64,000 nucleotides of DNA, taken from assembly GCF_028682395.1 (NCBI RefSeq), contig NZ_JANHLC010000002.1, positions 310,001 through 374,000 on the forward strand. The letters are read 5' to 3'. This document shows, one piece after another, positions 25,233 through 33,615 of this stretch. Below the pieces are notes generated by a model. The model ran no database searches. It had not been told where the DNA came from and saw nothing but the letters and a program-made list of their open reading frames with translations. This DNA is from Pseudomonas putida (GTDB lineage Bacteria; Pseudomonadota; Gammaproteobacteria; Pseudomonadales; Pseudomonadaceae). Numbering within the stretch: the first letter of the stretch is position 1; each line of letters begins with the position of its first letter. Position numbers and translations under genes: made by a program.

Positions 25233-26465
25233 ATGGGCAAGATGATCGAAATTCCAGCCACCGACGGCAGTGGCAGCTTCGCCGGTTACCTGGCGCTTCC
25301 CGCCAGCGGCAAGGGTCCGGGCGTGGTGATCGGCCAGGAAATTTTCGGGATCAACGCGAACATGCGCGAGATCGCCGATTTCTATGCCGAGGAAGGCTAT
25401 GTCGCCCTGGTGCCGGATCTGTTCTGGCGCCTGGAGCCAGGGATTGAACTGGGCTTTACCGAAGCTGACTTCGCCCGCGCCATCGACCTGTTCCAACGCA
25501 TGGACTTCGACCTGGCCGTGACCGATATCGAGGCCAGCTTCAACGTCCTGCGCGGCCTGGCCGCCGTCGAGGGCAAGGGCCTGGGCTATGTCGGTTTCTG
25601 CATGGGCGGGCGGCTTGCCTACCTGACCGCCGCCCGCACCGCGGTGGCCTGCTCCGTGGGCTACTACGGCATGGGCATCGAGCACCTGCTCGAAGAGGCC
25701 GACAACATTAAGGGCCGCCTGGTGCTGCACTTTGCCGAACAGGACGGTTACTGCGACGCCACCGCCCGCAGCCAGATCGCCCAGCGCCTGAACGGCCGTG
25801 ACAAGGTTGAGATCTACACCTACGCCGATGTCGACCACGCCTTTGCCCGTGCCGGCGGTATGCACTACAACAAACCCGCCGCACTGATGGCCCATGAGCG
25901 CAGCATTGCCGCCCTCAAGCAAGAAATCGGCCCAAACTTCAACCTCTCCGAGCTCTGGGAAAAACACATCGAGTACGAGTTCGGAGCGCGGGACGTGCCC
26001 AAGACCATGGCAACCATGGTGGCCGAACCCTACGTCAACCATATCCCGACCATGACCGGCGGCGTCGGCTATCGCGAACTGAGCCGCTTCTACCAGCACC
26101 ACTTTGTCCACGCCAATCCGCCGGACATGAAACTGGTGCCGATCTCGCGTACGGTCGGCGCCTCGCAGATCGTCGACGAGTTCGTGATGTGCTTTACCCA
26201 TACCACCCAGATCGACTGGATGCTGCCCAACGTCGAGCCCACTGGTAAATACGTGGAGATCCCCATGCTGGGGGTGATCAAGTTCCGTGGCGACAAGCTC
26301 TGCCACGAACATATCTACTGGGACCAGGCCAGCGTGCTGGTGCAGATCGGCCTGCTCGACCCAACCGGCCTGCCGGTGGCGGGGATTGAAACCGCGAAGA
26401 AACTGCTCGACGAACAACTGCCGTCCAATACCCTGATGGGCAACTGGCCAAGCAGCGCCGAGTAA
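25233..26465 (+). CDS. Dienelactone hydrolase fused to an NTF2/SnoaL-like domain
   Basis: A 410-residue fusion. Residues 1 to about 232 are a dienelactone hydrolase with Glu36 (GQEIFG), nucleophile Cys123 (GFCMGG), Asp171 and His202 (DHAF). The C-terminal 170 residues, from about 240, resemble an NTF2/SnoaL-type cone fold (HIEYEFGARD, RELSRFYQHHF, DEFVMCFTHT). Such hydrolases open lactones or other cyclic esters. It closes the operon and is followed by a strong terminator; the fusion suggests it processes the ring-cleaved or lactone product. Confidence 0.88.
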   Translation: MGKMIEIPATDGSGSFAGYLALPASGKGPGVVIGQEIFGINANMREIADFYAEEGYVALVPDLFWRLEPGIELGFTEADFARAIDLFQRMDFDLAVTDIEASFNVLRGLAAVEGKGLGYVGFCMGGRLAYLTAARTAVACSVGYYGMGIEHLLEEADNIKGRLVLHFAEQDGYCDATARSQIAQRLNGRDKVEIYTYADVDHAFARAGGMHYNKPAALMAHERSIAALKQEIGPNFNLSELWEKHIEYEFGARDVPKTMATMVAEPYVNHIPTMTGGVGYRELSRFYQHHFVHANPPDMKLVPISRTVGASQIVDEFVMCFTHTTQIDWMLPNVEPTGKYVEIPMLGVIKFRGDKLCHEHIYWDQASVLVQIGLLDPTGLPVAGIETAKKLLDEQLPSNTLMGNWPSSAE

Positions 26466-26471
26466 CTGCCA

Positions 26472-26510
26472 AACGCCAGGCCGTGCGATCGCGCGGCCTG
26501 GCGTTCTTCG
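26472..26510. terminator. Hairpin terminator between convergent genes
   Basis: AACGCCAGGCCG (26472-26483) pairs with CGGCCTGGCGTT (26494-26505), followed by CTTCG. It lies between the end of the dioxygenase operon and the end of the AraC gene and can serve both directions. Confidence 0.75.
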
Positions 26511-27524
26511 TTACAGCCTGGCGGTTTGGTGGGGCAACTCGCCGAAGCGCTCGCGATAGTAATGGGCAAACCGGCCCAGATGACCGAAGCCATGCTCCAG
26601 GGCGACCTCGGTAATACTCAGATCACGCCGCCCCAGCAACCGCTCGCGTACCGCCTCCAGGCGCAGATTGCGCAAGCGCTCCATGGGCGTCTGCCCATAG
26701 CAGCGCTGACACAGGGTGTTGAGGCTGCGCACACTCATTCCGCCCGCCGCCGCCAGCTCACCCAGGGTCAGGGTTTCTCCCAGCCGACTGCGCATCAACC
26801 CTTCGATCCTGTGCAATTGACGCAAAGCCTGGCGCTGCGCCGGCGATTCGACGCGCAGGCCCGCGCCGTTCTCGACCTGGGGCGGATGCGTCAGCAGAAA
26901 CAGCGGCAGGCTCTCCTCCAGGTGTCGCAGCCAGTGCCCATGCAACGGCTCGTCAGCACTGGCCCCCAGTTGCCCGAGCAGATTATCGACCAGGCGCAAC
27001 CAGCCGCGGGTCTGCCCGGTGTCGAGACGGTAGGCGGCGGGCAAGGCGAAGTCTGCGGCCAGACCGCCCTCATCCACCAGCCGCGCCTGCATCAGCCGCA
27101 GCAGGCTGCGCGGCACCTTGAGCAACAGTTGCTCGCAGCCGCTGTGCCAGACCAGCCGCGCCTGGCGCTCGGGCGCCAGCACCGCGACCTGCCCGGCCTC
27201 CAGCGTCAGCTCCAGGCCATCGCACTCCAGACTGGCGCGCCCGCGCAACGGCATCTGCATCAGCACGAAGTCGGTAAAGGGCCGCGGCCGCACTTCGACC
27301 TCGGCGCCATAGCGCAGCACAAAGAGTTGGCAGCGCCCCACTTCGGCGCGAAAGAACGCAGTGTCGACACTGCCGTCGCGCCAGCTCAGGTCGTGTTCCA
27401 CCAGCTCACGGGCCAACAGTCGGTGGCTTTCCTGGCGTGAACGACTGGTGAAGACCGGGGTCTGGCACAGGCGCGAGAGATCGAGCCCAACCCCCTGGTG
27501 CGGGCTGGGCTGTAGCTGGGCCAT
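26511..27524 (-). CDS. AraC/XylS-family regulator (second of two)
   Basis: A 337-residue regulator. The N-terminal ligand domain (about 40-190) contains FVLMQMPLRGRASLECDG; the C-terminal double helix-turn-helix (about 235-335) contains LTLGELAAAGGMSVRSLNTL and SITEVALEHGFGHLGRFAHY. It starts 3-6 bases after the stop of another AraC gene with which it must be co-transcribed. ATG 27524 is chosen; GTG 27527 is possible. It points at the uncharacterised dioxygenase operon and is a candidate activator of it. Confidence 0.9.
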   Translation of the reverse strand: MAQLQPSPHQGVGLDLSRLCQTPVFTSRSRQESHRLLARELVEHDLSWRDGSVDTAFFRAEVGRCQLFVLRYGAEVEVRPRPFTDFVLMQMPLRGRASLECDGLELTLEAGQVAVLAPERQARLVWHSGCEQLLLKVPRSLLRLMQARLVDEGGLAADFALPAAYRLDTGQTRGWLRLVDNLLGQLGASADEPLHGHWLRHLEESLPLFLLTHPPQVENGAGLRVESPAQRQALRQLHRIEGLMRSRLGETLTLGELAAAGGMSVRSLNTLCQRCYGQTPMERLRNLRLEAVRERLLGRRDLSITEVALEHGFGHLGRFAHYYRERFGELPHQTARL

Positions 27525-27527
27525 CAC

Positions 27528-28541
27528 TTAAAACGCCCGGTTGCGGCGCGCTTCGTTGCGCTGCAAAGTCATGCTCGGTGTCTCGTCGAACAGTTTGCGG
27601 TACTCGCTGGAAAACCGTCCCAGGTGGGTAAACCCCCAGCCCATGGCGATCACCGAGATATTGCGCGCCGAATTGTCTTCGAGAATTTCCTGGCGCACCG
27701 CGCCCAGGCGGTGCTTCTTCAGATAGGCCATGGGCGAGACGCCAAAGTACTTGCGAAATCCCTCGAACAACTTGAAGCGCGAAACCCCCGAAACCGCCTC
27801 GATATCTTCCAGGTGCAGGGCTTCGCGGGCATTCTCGTGGATGTACTGCTTGGCGCGGATCAGGTAGTGCGGCAGCTTGACGCCGAGCACATCGCGCAGC
27901 TCTTCAGAGTAATTATTGGGCTGGGCCAGGATCAGGCCCTTGATCAGCGAGCTTTCGATATCGCGGCTGAAAAAAGTCTGGTCATACAGCTCGCGGCTGC
28001 GCTCCAGTTCACCAATAAAATAACGCGCCATGCGCCACCAGGACGCCGACGCACCATTGACCGCATCCATGACCGGATCGAACAACAGCGGTGTTTCCAG
28101 GGGACGCTGCAGCATGTCTTCGAGGGACTTGCGCATGGCCGCACGGGTAATCACCACCTGGACCTTGCGGCAGTCGCCGGCGATCGCCAGCTCCTGGCTC
28201 TCGTGGGGCGAGAGAATGATCCCACGATCGGCATCGGAGGTGACCTGACAGCCCTGCTTGCTCAAATACTGCTCGCCCACAAGCGGCAGGCTGAGGCTGT
28301 AGCTGTTCAGGTGTTCGGCATCTTCGATGCCGACGGTGACATCCGTGCCGTATTCGATGACGCCCAGCGTGGTCGACATTGACTTGAGCACATTGCCACT
28401 GTGGTGGAACTGAATACGGTTCGGGGTTGAAGTGGTCAGCAGATGGGGCCCGCAAATACCGGCCATCCATTGGCGAGCGCCATTGAGGTCATAGCGCTCG
28501 ATACGAATATCTCGAACATGCACGTCAGGACTTGTACTCAT
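27528..28541 (-). CDS. AraC/XylS-family regulator (first of two, AntR candidate)
   Basis: A 337-residue AraC/XylS protein. ATG 28541 (MSTSPDVHVRDIRIERYD) is preferred; the upstream 40 codons look like leader. The ligand domain (about 30-200) is followed by the two DNA-binding helices (LHLEDIEAVSGVSRFKLFEG and NISVIAMGWGFTHLGRFSSE). It lies between the dioxygenase operon and the OprD/antABC genes and could be the anthranilate-responsive AntR, but which promoter each of the two AraC proteins serves cannot be told. Confidence 0.9.
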   Translation of the reverse strand: MSTSPDVHVRDIRIERYDLNGARQWMAGICGPHLLTTSTPNRIQFHHSGNVLKSMSTTLGVIEYGTDVTVGIEDAEHLNSYSLSLPLVGEQYLSKQGCQVTSDADRGIILSPHESQELAIAGDCRKVQVVITRAAMRKSLEDMLQRPLETPLLFDPVMDAVNGASASWWRMARYFIGELERSRELYDQTFFSRDIESSLIKGLILAQPNNYSEELRDVLGVKLPHYLIRAKQYIHENAREALHLEDIEAVSGVSRFKLFEGFRKYFGVSPMAYLKKHRLGAVRQEILEDNSARNISVIAMGWGFTHLGRFSSEYRKLFDETPSMTLQRNEARRNRAF

Positions 28542-28911
28542 CACGGGGGCACCCAAGGCTATTTTATGGACGCGCTCTAACGGCACGCCTTTGCAGTCGA
28601 AGGAGCAAACTTCATGCCGCGAGCCGCCTTGCAGGGCGGACTTGAAATATGCGGATAACATTGACCGACTAAATGGCTAGGAATTGACCTACAGAACAAA
28701 AGGCCATCGACCTACAAGCCAACAAACAGGGCACGCCGCTGTAAAACGGCGCACCTGAAGGGACACAGATCACCCGTGCCAGGTGGATAATCCGACGGCA
28801 ACAGTGGGTATTACCTGCCCAGATGGGCAGCCGGGTGTTACCCCGGGCGCCCACCGCCGCGCCCGCCCCTGATGGCAGCGAGCCGGTTTACGCCTGTCGG
28901 GTTTTCTGTGC
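28542..28911. other. Intergenic region with repeats upstream of the AraC pair
   Basis: No gene is supported. At 28806-28842 a direct repeat GGGTATTACC (28806-28815) and GGGTGTTACC (28833-28842) flanks a perfect inverted repeat CTGCCCA-GA-TGGGCAG (28815-28830). This could be a regulatory site for the AraC pair or part of the OprD transcript end; no T-run follows, so a simple terminator is unlikely. Confidence 0.45.
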
Positions 28912-30168
28912 TTACCAGAACTTCCAGGTGTACGTGGTGATCAGGCGGTTCTCGTCGAAGTTGTTGCCATGGCGAAACTTGACGTTGATGTTGCGCAACT
29001 CGACGCCCAGGTTCTTCAGCGGGCCATCCTGGACCACATAGGACAGATAGATATTGCGCTCCGACTCGCTGTTGTCGCTCAGCGCACCACGGTCGATATC
29101 GGTGCCGCGCATATAGCGCGTCATCAGCTTCAGGCCGGGCACACCCAGGCTGGCAAAGTCGTAGTCGTAACGCGCCTGCCAGGACTTTTCATTGGGCTTG
29201 ACGAAGGCAATCGCCGACCAGTTCACCAGGTACGGCTGTGGTGCGAAGCCATTGAGTGTCGGGAAAGTGCTGTCACCCAACATGCGCTGGTAACCCAGGC
29301 CAAAGGCGTGCGGGCCTTTGCGCAAGGTAGTCATGGCACCGTAGGAACGGTTGTCGATGCGCCCGTAGAGGGCATCGCCATCCTCCTTGTTGTTGAAGTA
29401 GCGCAGGTCGGTCTTGAGCCCGTAGCCACCGCCCAGATCAGCCAGGTAGGTGGCGCCCAGGTAGTGCTGGCGGTAGATGTCTTCGAGCTGCCCGTAGAAA
29501 TAGGTACCGGTCAGCGCCGGGGTAAACGCGTAGCTGACCCCACCGAAGTTCAGGCCATCGCTGCGCCGCTTGATATCCGGGCCGTTGAACAGGTACATCT
29601 TCTCGCTGTTGGACGATTCACGACCACTGATCTCGGTGAAACGACCACCAGTCACGGTCAGTTTGTCGATCTCCTTGGACTCCACCAGGGTGCCGTGGTA
29701 GGTGGTGACCAACTGCCGCGAATCGTCGGTGTAGGCCACCGGCAACGTCGGGCGGTGCTCACCGTATTTCAGCTCGGTCTTGGAAAAACGCACCTTCGCC
29801 GTATAGCCGCCACGCCCGTAATCGGTGGCCTGTTCCTGTTGGCTCAGGCTGTACGGAATGATGCTGTCCGGACCACGACCGCCACCGCCGTCAAGGCGAT
29901 AGGCGTATTGCATGGAGCCGTCGAGGCCGAATTGCAGCGGCCCTTCGGTGTAACCGGAAATAAAGCGCAGATCGAAGCCCTGGCTCCAGCTGCCAACCCG
30001 GGAATTCTTCGGATTTTCACCTTTGAAATCCCGGTCGATGTAGAAGTTGCGCAGGCCCAGCGACAACTGGCTGTCGTCAACAAAGTCCGCCTGGGCCAGT
30101 AGCGGCACACAGAAGCCGACCAGGCTGGCGGCCTGCACGCTACGGGTTAACCAACTCGCTTGAAACAT
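28912..30168 (-). CDS. OprD-family outer-membrane porin
   Basis: A 418-residue OprD-family porin: signal peptide about 1-27 (ending AQA), then DFVDDSQLSLGLRNFYIDRD, internal SGYTEGPLQFGLDGS and a C-terminal strand ending TTYTWKFW. OprD/OpdK proteins pass carboxylates across the outer membrane, so an aromatic carboxylate such as anthranilate is a sensible guess. It diverges from antA across about 400 bp and is close in sequence to the second porin at 42491-43768, suggesting duplication. Confidence 0.93.
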   Translation of the reverse strand: MFQASWLTRSVQAASLVGFCVPLLAQADFVDDSQLSLGLRNFYIDRDFKGENPKNSRVGSWSQGFDLRFISGYTEGPLQFGLDGSMQYAYRLDGGGGRGPDSIIPYSLSQQEQATDYGRGGYTAKVRFSKTELKYGEHRPTLPVAYTDDSRQLVTTYHGTLVESKEIDKLTVTGGRFTEISGRESSNSEKMYLFNGPDIKRRSDGLNFGGVSYAFTPALTGTYFYGQLEDIYRQHYLGATYLADLGGGYGLKTDLRYFNNKEDGDALYGRIDNRSYGAMTTLRKGPHAFGLGYQRMLGDSTFPTLNGFAPQPYLVNWSAIAFVKPNEKSWQARYDYDFASLGVPGLKLMTRYMRGTDIDRGALSDNSESERNIYLSYVVQDGPLKNLGVELRNINVKFRHGNNFDENRLITTYTWKFW

Positions 30169-30574
30169 GACTTATCCCTCTTATTTTAATGTGCGCGCAC
30201 ATTAATCAGCGGCGCAATCAAGGCGATCGCCCCCACAGTTGGCAGTTGTTTCTTTATTAAAATATTCAGCGTGAGTCGTTATAAGTAGAAGCGACAGGGC
30301 TTCCTGCCATTGCCAAACTTCAGCAGCGATTAAGCCGTATCGACGACGGACTCTCTATCCCGTTAATAGGCCACTCATATCCGTTTACTGGGCATTCTCC
30401 CCCAGCCGCCAGCCTCAACGTTTACGGGGCAAAACCGTAAAAACCCAGGCACCAATTTTATGGACTGTGTTCGCCGACAAAGCGGATAGACCCGCCCACG
30501 GGCAACTTATTTAATGCCAGCACAACGCACTTACCAGCGACACGAATTCGCCCGATGCAATGAGGTATCGATAA
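30169..30574. other. Divergent promoter region of oprD-like gene and antA
   Basis: No gene is seen. The left end carries a 20-bp perfect palindrome. Near the antA side, CCGA-N6-GGATA (30474-30488) is a poor first half but good second half of an XylS-type site, and TTTAAT at 30510-30515 lies 21 bases beyond it, the same distance as in the operator at 20745. A matching distal half-site is not evident. Confidence 0.45.
30186..30205. promoter_or_regulatory. 20-bp perfect palindrome before the OprD gene
   Basis: TTAATGTGCGCGCACATTAA is a perfect palindrome ending 17 bases upstream of the OprD start codon, so it lies in the promoter or leader of that gene. Its symmetry and length suit a dimeric repressor (TetR, GntR or similar type). 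The regulator is unknown; I did not see a second copy in the window. Confidence 0.55.
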
Positions 30575-31963
30575 ATGAGCAGTGCAAAAAGCGTCGAACA
30601 ATGGAAAAGCTTTATTGAAGGTTGCTTGGACTTTCGCCCCGCCGAAGGGATCTTCCGAATTGCCCGGGACATGTTTACCGAGCCGGAACTTTTCGACCTG
30701 GAAATGGAGTTGATCTTCGAGAAGAACTGGATCTACGCCTGCCATGAGAGCGAAATCGCCAACAAGCACGATTTCATGACCATGCGCGCCGGCCGCCAGC
30801 CGATGATCATCACCCGCGATGGCGAAGGCCAACTCAACGCGCTGATCAATGCCTGCCAGCATCGCGGCACCACCCTGACCCGCGTCGGCAAGGGCAACCA
30901 GTCGACCTTTACCTGCCCCTTCCACGCCTGGTGCTACAAAAGCGACGGGCGCCTGGTCAAGGTCAAGGCCCCCGGTGAATACCCGGAAGGCTTCGACAAG
31001 GCCACCCGCGGGCTGAAAAAGGCCCGGATCGAAAGCTACAAGGGGTTTGTCTTTATCAGCCTCGATGCCAATGGCACCGACAGCCTCCAGGACTTTCTCG
31101 GCGACGCCAAAGTGTTCTTCGACATGATGGTCGCCCAGTCGCCGACCGGCGAACTGGAAGTGCTGCCCGGCAAGTCGGCGTACACCTACGACGGCAACTG
31201 GAAGCTGCAGAACGAAAACGGCCTCGACGGTTATCACGTCAGCACCGTGCACTACAACTACGTCGCCACCGCCCAGCATCGCCAGCAGGTCAACACCGAA
31301 AAAGGCCTGAACAGCGCCGGCAACCTGGACTACAGCAAGCTGGGGGCCGGCGACAACGACACCGATGACGGCTGGTTCTCGTTCAACAATGGCCACAGCG
31401 TGCTGTTCAGCGACATGCCCAACCCATCCGTGCGCTCCGGCTACGCGACGATCATGCCGCGCCTGATCGAAGAATATGGCCAGGACAAAGCCGAGTGGAT
31501 GATGCACCGCCTGCGCAACCTGAACATTTACCCAAGCCTGTTCTTCCTCGATCAGATCAGCTCCCAACTGCGCATTATCCGCCCCGTTGCCTGGAACAAG
31601 ACCGAGATCGTCAGCCAGTGCCTGGGCGTGAAGAACGAGTCGGACGCCGACCGCGAAAACCGTATCCGCCAGTTCGAGGACTTCTTCAACGTGTCCGGCC
31701 TCGGCACACCCGACGACCTGGTGGAGTTTCGCGAAGCCCAGCGCGGTTTCCAGGCCCGCCTGGAGCGCTGGAGCGATATCTCACGCGGCTACGAAAAATG
31801 GGTCGACGGCCCGACGCGCAACAGTGAAGCCATCGGTATCGCCCCGGTCCTGACCGGCACCGAAATTACCCATGAAGGGCTGTACGTCAATCAGCACAGC
31901 AACTGGCAGAACTTCCTGCTCAAGGGCCTGGATGCCAAAGCCCTGAAACTGCGCGAGGTCTAA
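30575..31963 (+). CDS. antA: Anthranilate 1,2-dioxygenase, large subunit
   Basis: A 462-residue Rieske oxygenase subunit. Rieske ligands Cys94, His96, Cys114 and His117; iron ligands His221 and His226 with bridging Asp218 (ENGLDGYHVSTVH). The N-terminal VEQWKSFIEGCLDFRPAEG and MFTEPELFDLEMELIFEKNW segments are those I recall from Pseudomonas AntA and differ from BenA. With AntB and AntC it converts anthranilate to catechol, releasing CO2 and ammonia. Followed after 2 bp by antB. Confidence 0.93.
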   Translation: MSSAKSVEQWKSFIEGCLDFRPAEGIFRIARDMFTEPELFDLEMELIFEKNWIYACHESEIANKHDFMTMRAGRQPMIITRDGEGQLNALINACQHRGTTLTRVGKGNQSTFTCPFHAWCYKSDGRLVKVKAPGEYPEGFDKATRGLKKARIESYKGFVFISLDANGTDSLQDFLGDAKVFFDMMVAQSPTGELEVLPGKSAYTYDGNWKLQNENGLDGYHVSTVHYNYVATAQHRQQVNTEKGLNSAGNLDYSKLGAGDNDTDDGWFSFNNGHSVLFSDMPNPSVRSGYATIMPRLIEEYGQDKAEWMMHRLRNLNIYPSLFFLDQISSQLRIIRPVAWNKTEIVSQCLGVKNESDADRENRIRQFEDFFNVSGLGTPDDLVEFREAQRGFQARLERWSDISRGYEKWVDGPTRNSEAIGIAPVLTGTEITHEGLYVNQHSNWQNFLLKGLDAKALKLREV

Positions 31964-31965
31964 GC

Positions 31966-32457
31966 ATGAATCCGCAACTGCAATACCAGATCGAACAGTT
32001 TTTCTACCGCAAGTCCGAGCTGTGCGACGCCCAGGACTGGGACGCCTATATCGAGCTCTTTGCCGAGGGCAGCGAATTCCACCTGCCCCAGTGGGACTCC
32101 GAACACGTCTACACCCGCGACCCCAAGCGCGAGATGTCGCTGATCTACTACGCCAACCGCTCTGGCCTGGAAGACCGCGTGTTCCGCCTGCGCACCGGCA
32201 AGGCCGCCTCGGCCACGCCAATGCCGCGCACCCTGCACCTGGTCAACAACCTGCGGATTGCCCCGCGCGAAGGCGACGGTCTGGAAGTGCGGCTCAACTG
32301 GCACACGCTGTTCTACCGCCAGGCCACCTCGGAGCAGTTTTACGGCCGGGCCACCTACTGGCTGGAGCCGGCCGGCGACAGCTGGAAGATCACCCGCAAG
32401 CACGTGCTGTTGCTCAACGACACCATCAATTCGGTGCTCGATTTCTATCACCTCTGA
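31966..32457 (+). CDS. antB: Anthranilate 1,2-dioxygenase, small subunit
   Basis: A 163-residue NTF2-like beta subunit beginning MNPQLQYQIEQFFYRKSELC and ending in WKITRKHVLLLNDTINSVLD. Start ATG 31966 is 2 bp after the antA stop. The small subunit supports the alpha subunit structurally. Together with antA and antC it forms a complete enzyme system. Confidence 0.93.
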   Translation: MNPQLQYQIEQFFYRKSELCDAQDWDAYIELFAEGSEFHLPQWDSEHVYTRDPKREMSLIYYANRSGLEDRVFRLRTGKAASATPMPRTLHLVNNLRIAPREGDGLEVRLNWHTLFYRQATSEQFYGRATYWLEPAGDSWKITRKHVLLLNDTINSVLDFYHL

Positions 32458-32475
32458 CGGGCAGGTATGCGGATC

Positions 32476-33501
32476 ATGAGTCACAAGGTCGCGTTCAGTT
32501 TTGCCGATGGGAAAACCCTGTTTTTCCCGGTGAAGACCAATGAAATCCTGCTCGATGCGGCACTGCGCAACGGCATCAATATCCCCCTGGACTGCCGCGA
32601 AGGTGTCTGCGGCACATGCCAGGGCCGCTGCGAGTCGGGCCAATACAGCCAGGACTATGTGGATGACGAGGCCTTGTCGGCCGACGACCTGCGCCAACGC
32701 AAGATGCTGACCTGCCAGACCCGGGTCCAGTCCGATGCGGCGTTCTATTTCGACTTCGCTTCCAGCCTGTGCAACGCCCCGGGTCCCGACCAGCTCAAGG
32801 GCATTGTGCGGGCCGTCGAGCAGGTCTCGCCAAACACCGCGATCCTGCACCTGGACGCCGGCGCCGATGGCCAGCAACTGGACTTTCTGCCGGGGCAGTA
32901 CGCCCGGCTGCAGGTCCCGGGCAGCGTCGGCATGCGTTCCTATTCATTTGCCAACCGGCCCAACGGCAGCAACCAGTTGCAGTTTCTGATTCGCCTGCTG
33001 CCCGACGGTTTGATGAGCAACTACATCCGCGAGCGCTGCCTGATCGGCGACGAGATCGTGCTGCAGGCCCCACTTGGTGCGTTCTACCTGCGCCATGTCG
33101 ACAAGCCGCTGGTGTTCGTCGCCGGCGGCACCGGGCTCTCGGCCTTTCTGGGCATGCTCGACGAACTGGCCGAGCGTGGCGGCTGCGGTCACCCGGTGCA
33201 CCTGTACTACGGCGTACGCAACGCCGCCGACCTCTGTGAAACCGCGCGCATCGCGGCCTATGCCGAGCGTATCGACGGCTTTCGGTTTATCCCCGTGGTC
33301 AGCGATCCGGGCCAGGACTGGAGCGGCAGGCGCGGCTATATCACCGAGCATTTCGACAGCGCCGAATTTCGCGACCAGGCCCTGGACATGTACCTGTGCG
33401 GCCCGCCGCCCATGGTCGAGTCGATCAAGCAGTGGCTGGGCGAGCAGGCGCTGGACCAGACCCACCTGTATTACGAGAAATTCACCGAGAGCAACACCTG
33501 A
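32476..33501 (+). CDS. antC: Anthranilate 1,2-dioxygenase, reductase component
   Basis: A 341-residue reductase with the ferredoxin domain at the N-terminus (Cys40, Cys45, Cys48, Cys80), then a flavin domain with RSYSFANRP and a NAD domain with FVAGGTGLSAFLGMLDEL and CGPPPMVE. This domain order is that of BenC/AntC and is the reverse of the VanB-type reductases elsewhere in the window. ATG 32476 (MSHKVAFSF) is preferred over ATG 32467. Confidence 0.93.
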   Translation: MSHKVAFSFADGKTLFFPVKTNEILLDAALRNGINIPLDCREGVCGTCQGRCESGQYSQDYVDDEALSADDLRQRKMLTCQTRVQSDAAFYFDFASSLCNAPGPDQLKGIVRAVEQVSPNTAILHLDAGADGQQLDFLPGQYARLQVPGSVGMRSYSFANRPNGSNQLQFLIRLLPDGLMSNYIRERCLIGDEIVLQAPLGAFYLRHVDKPLVFVAGGTGLSAFLGMLDELAERGGCGHPVHLYYGVRNAADLCETARIAAYAERIDGFRFIPVVSDPGQDWSGRRGYITEHFDSAEFRDQALDMYLCGPPPMVESIKQWLGEQALDQTHLYYEKFTESNT

Positions 33502-33615
33502 ACACAGGCAACAGCCAGAACAATATTCCAGAACCGCGAACTCCTTTTACTGCCCTCCACTAACAACCCGTCCACGGCGCCAACCGCGCGGCGTGGACCT
33601 CACAAAAAAGGCGGC

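Noticed and set aside
24753..26417. 554-codon open frame on the minus strand
   Set aside because: Antisense to the SDR and dienelactone hydrolase genes, with no recognisable domain.
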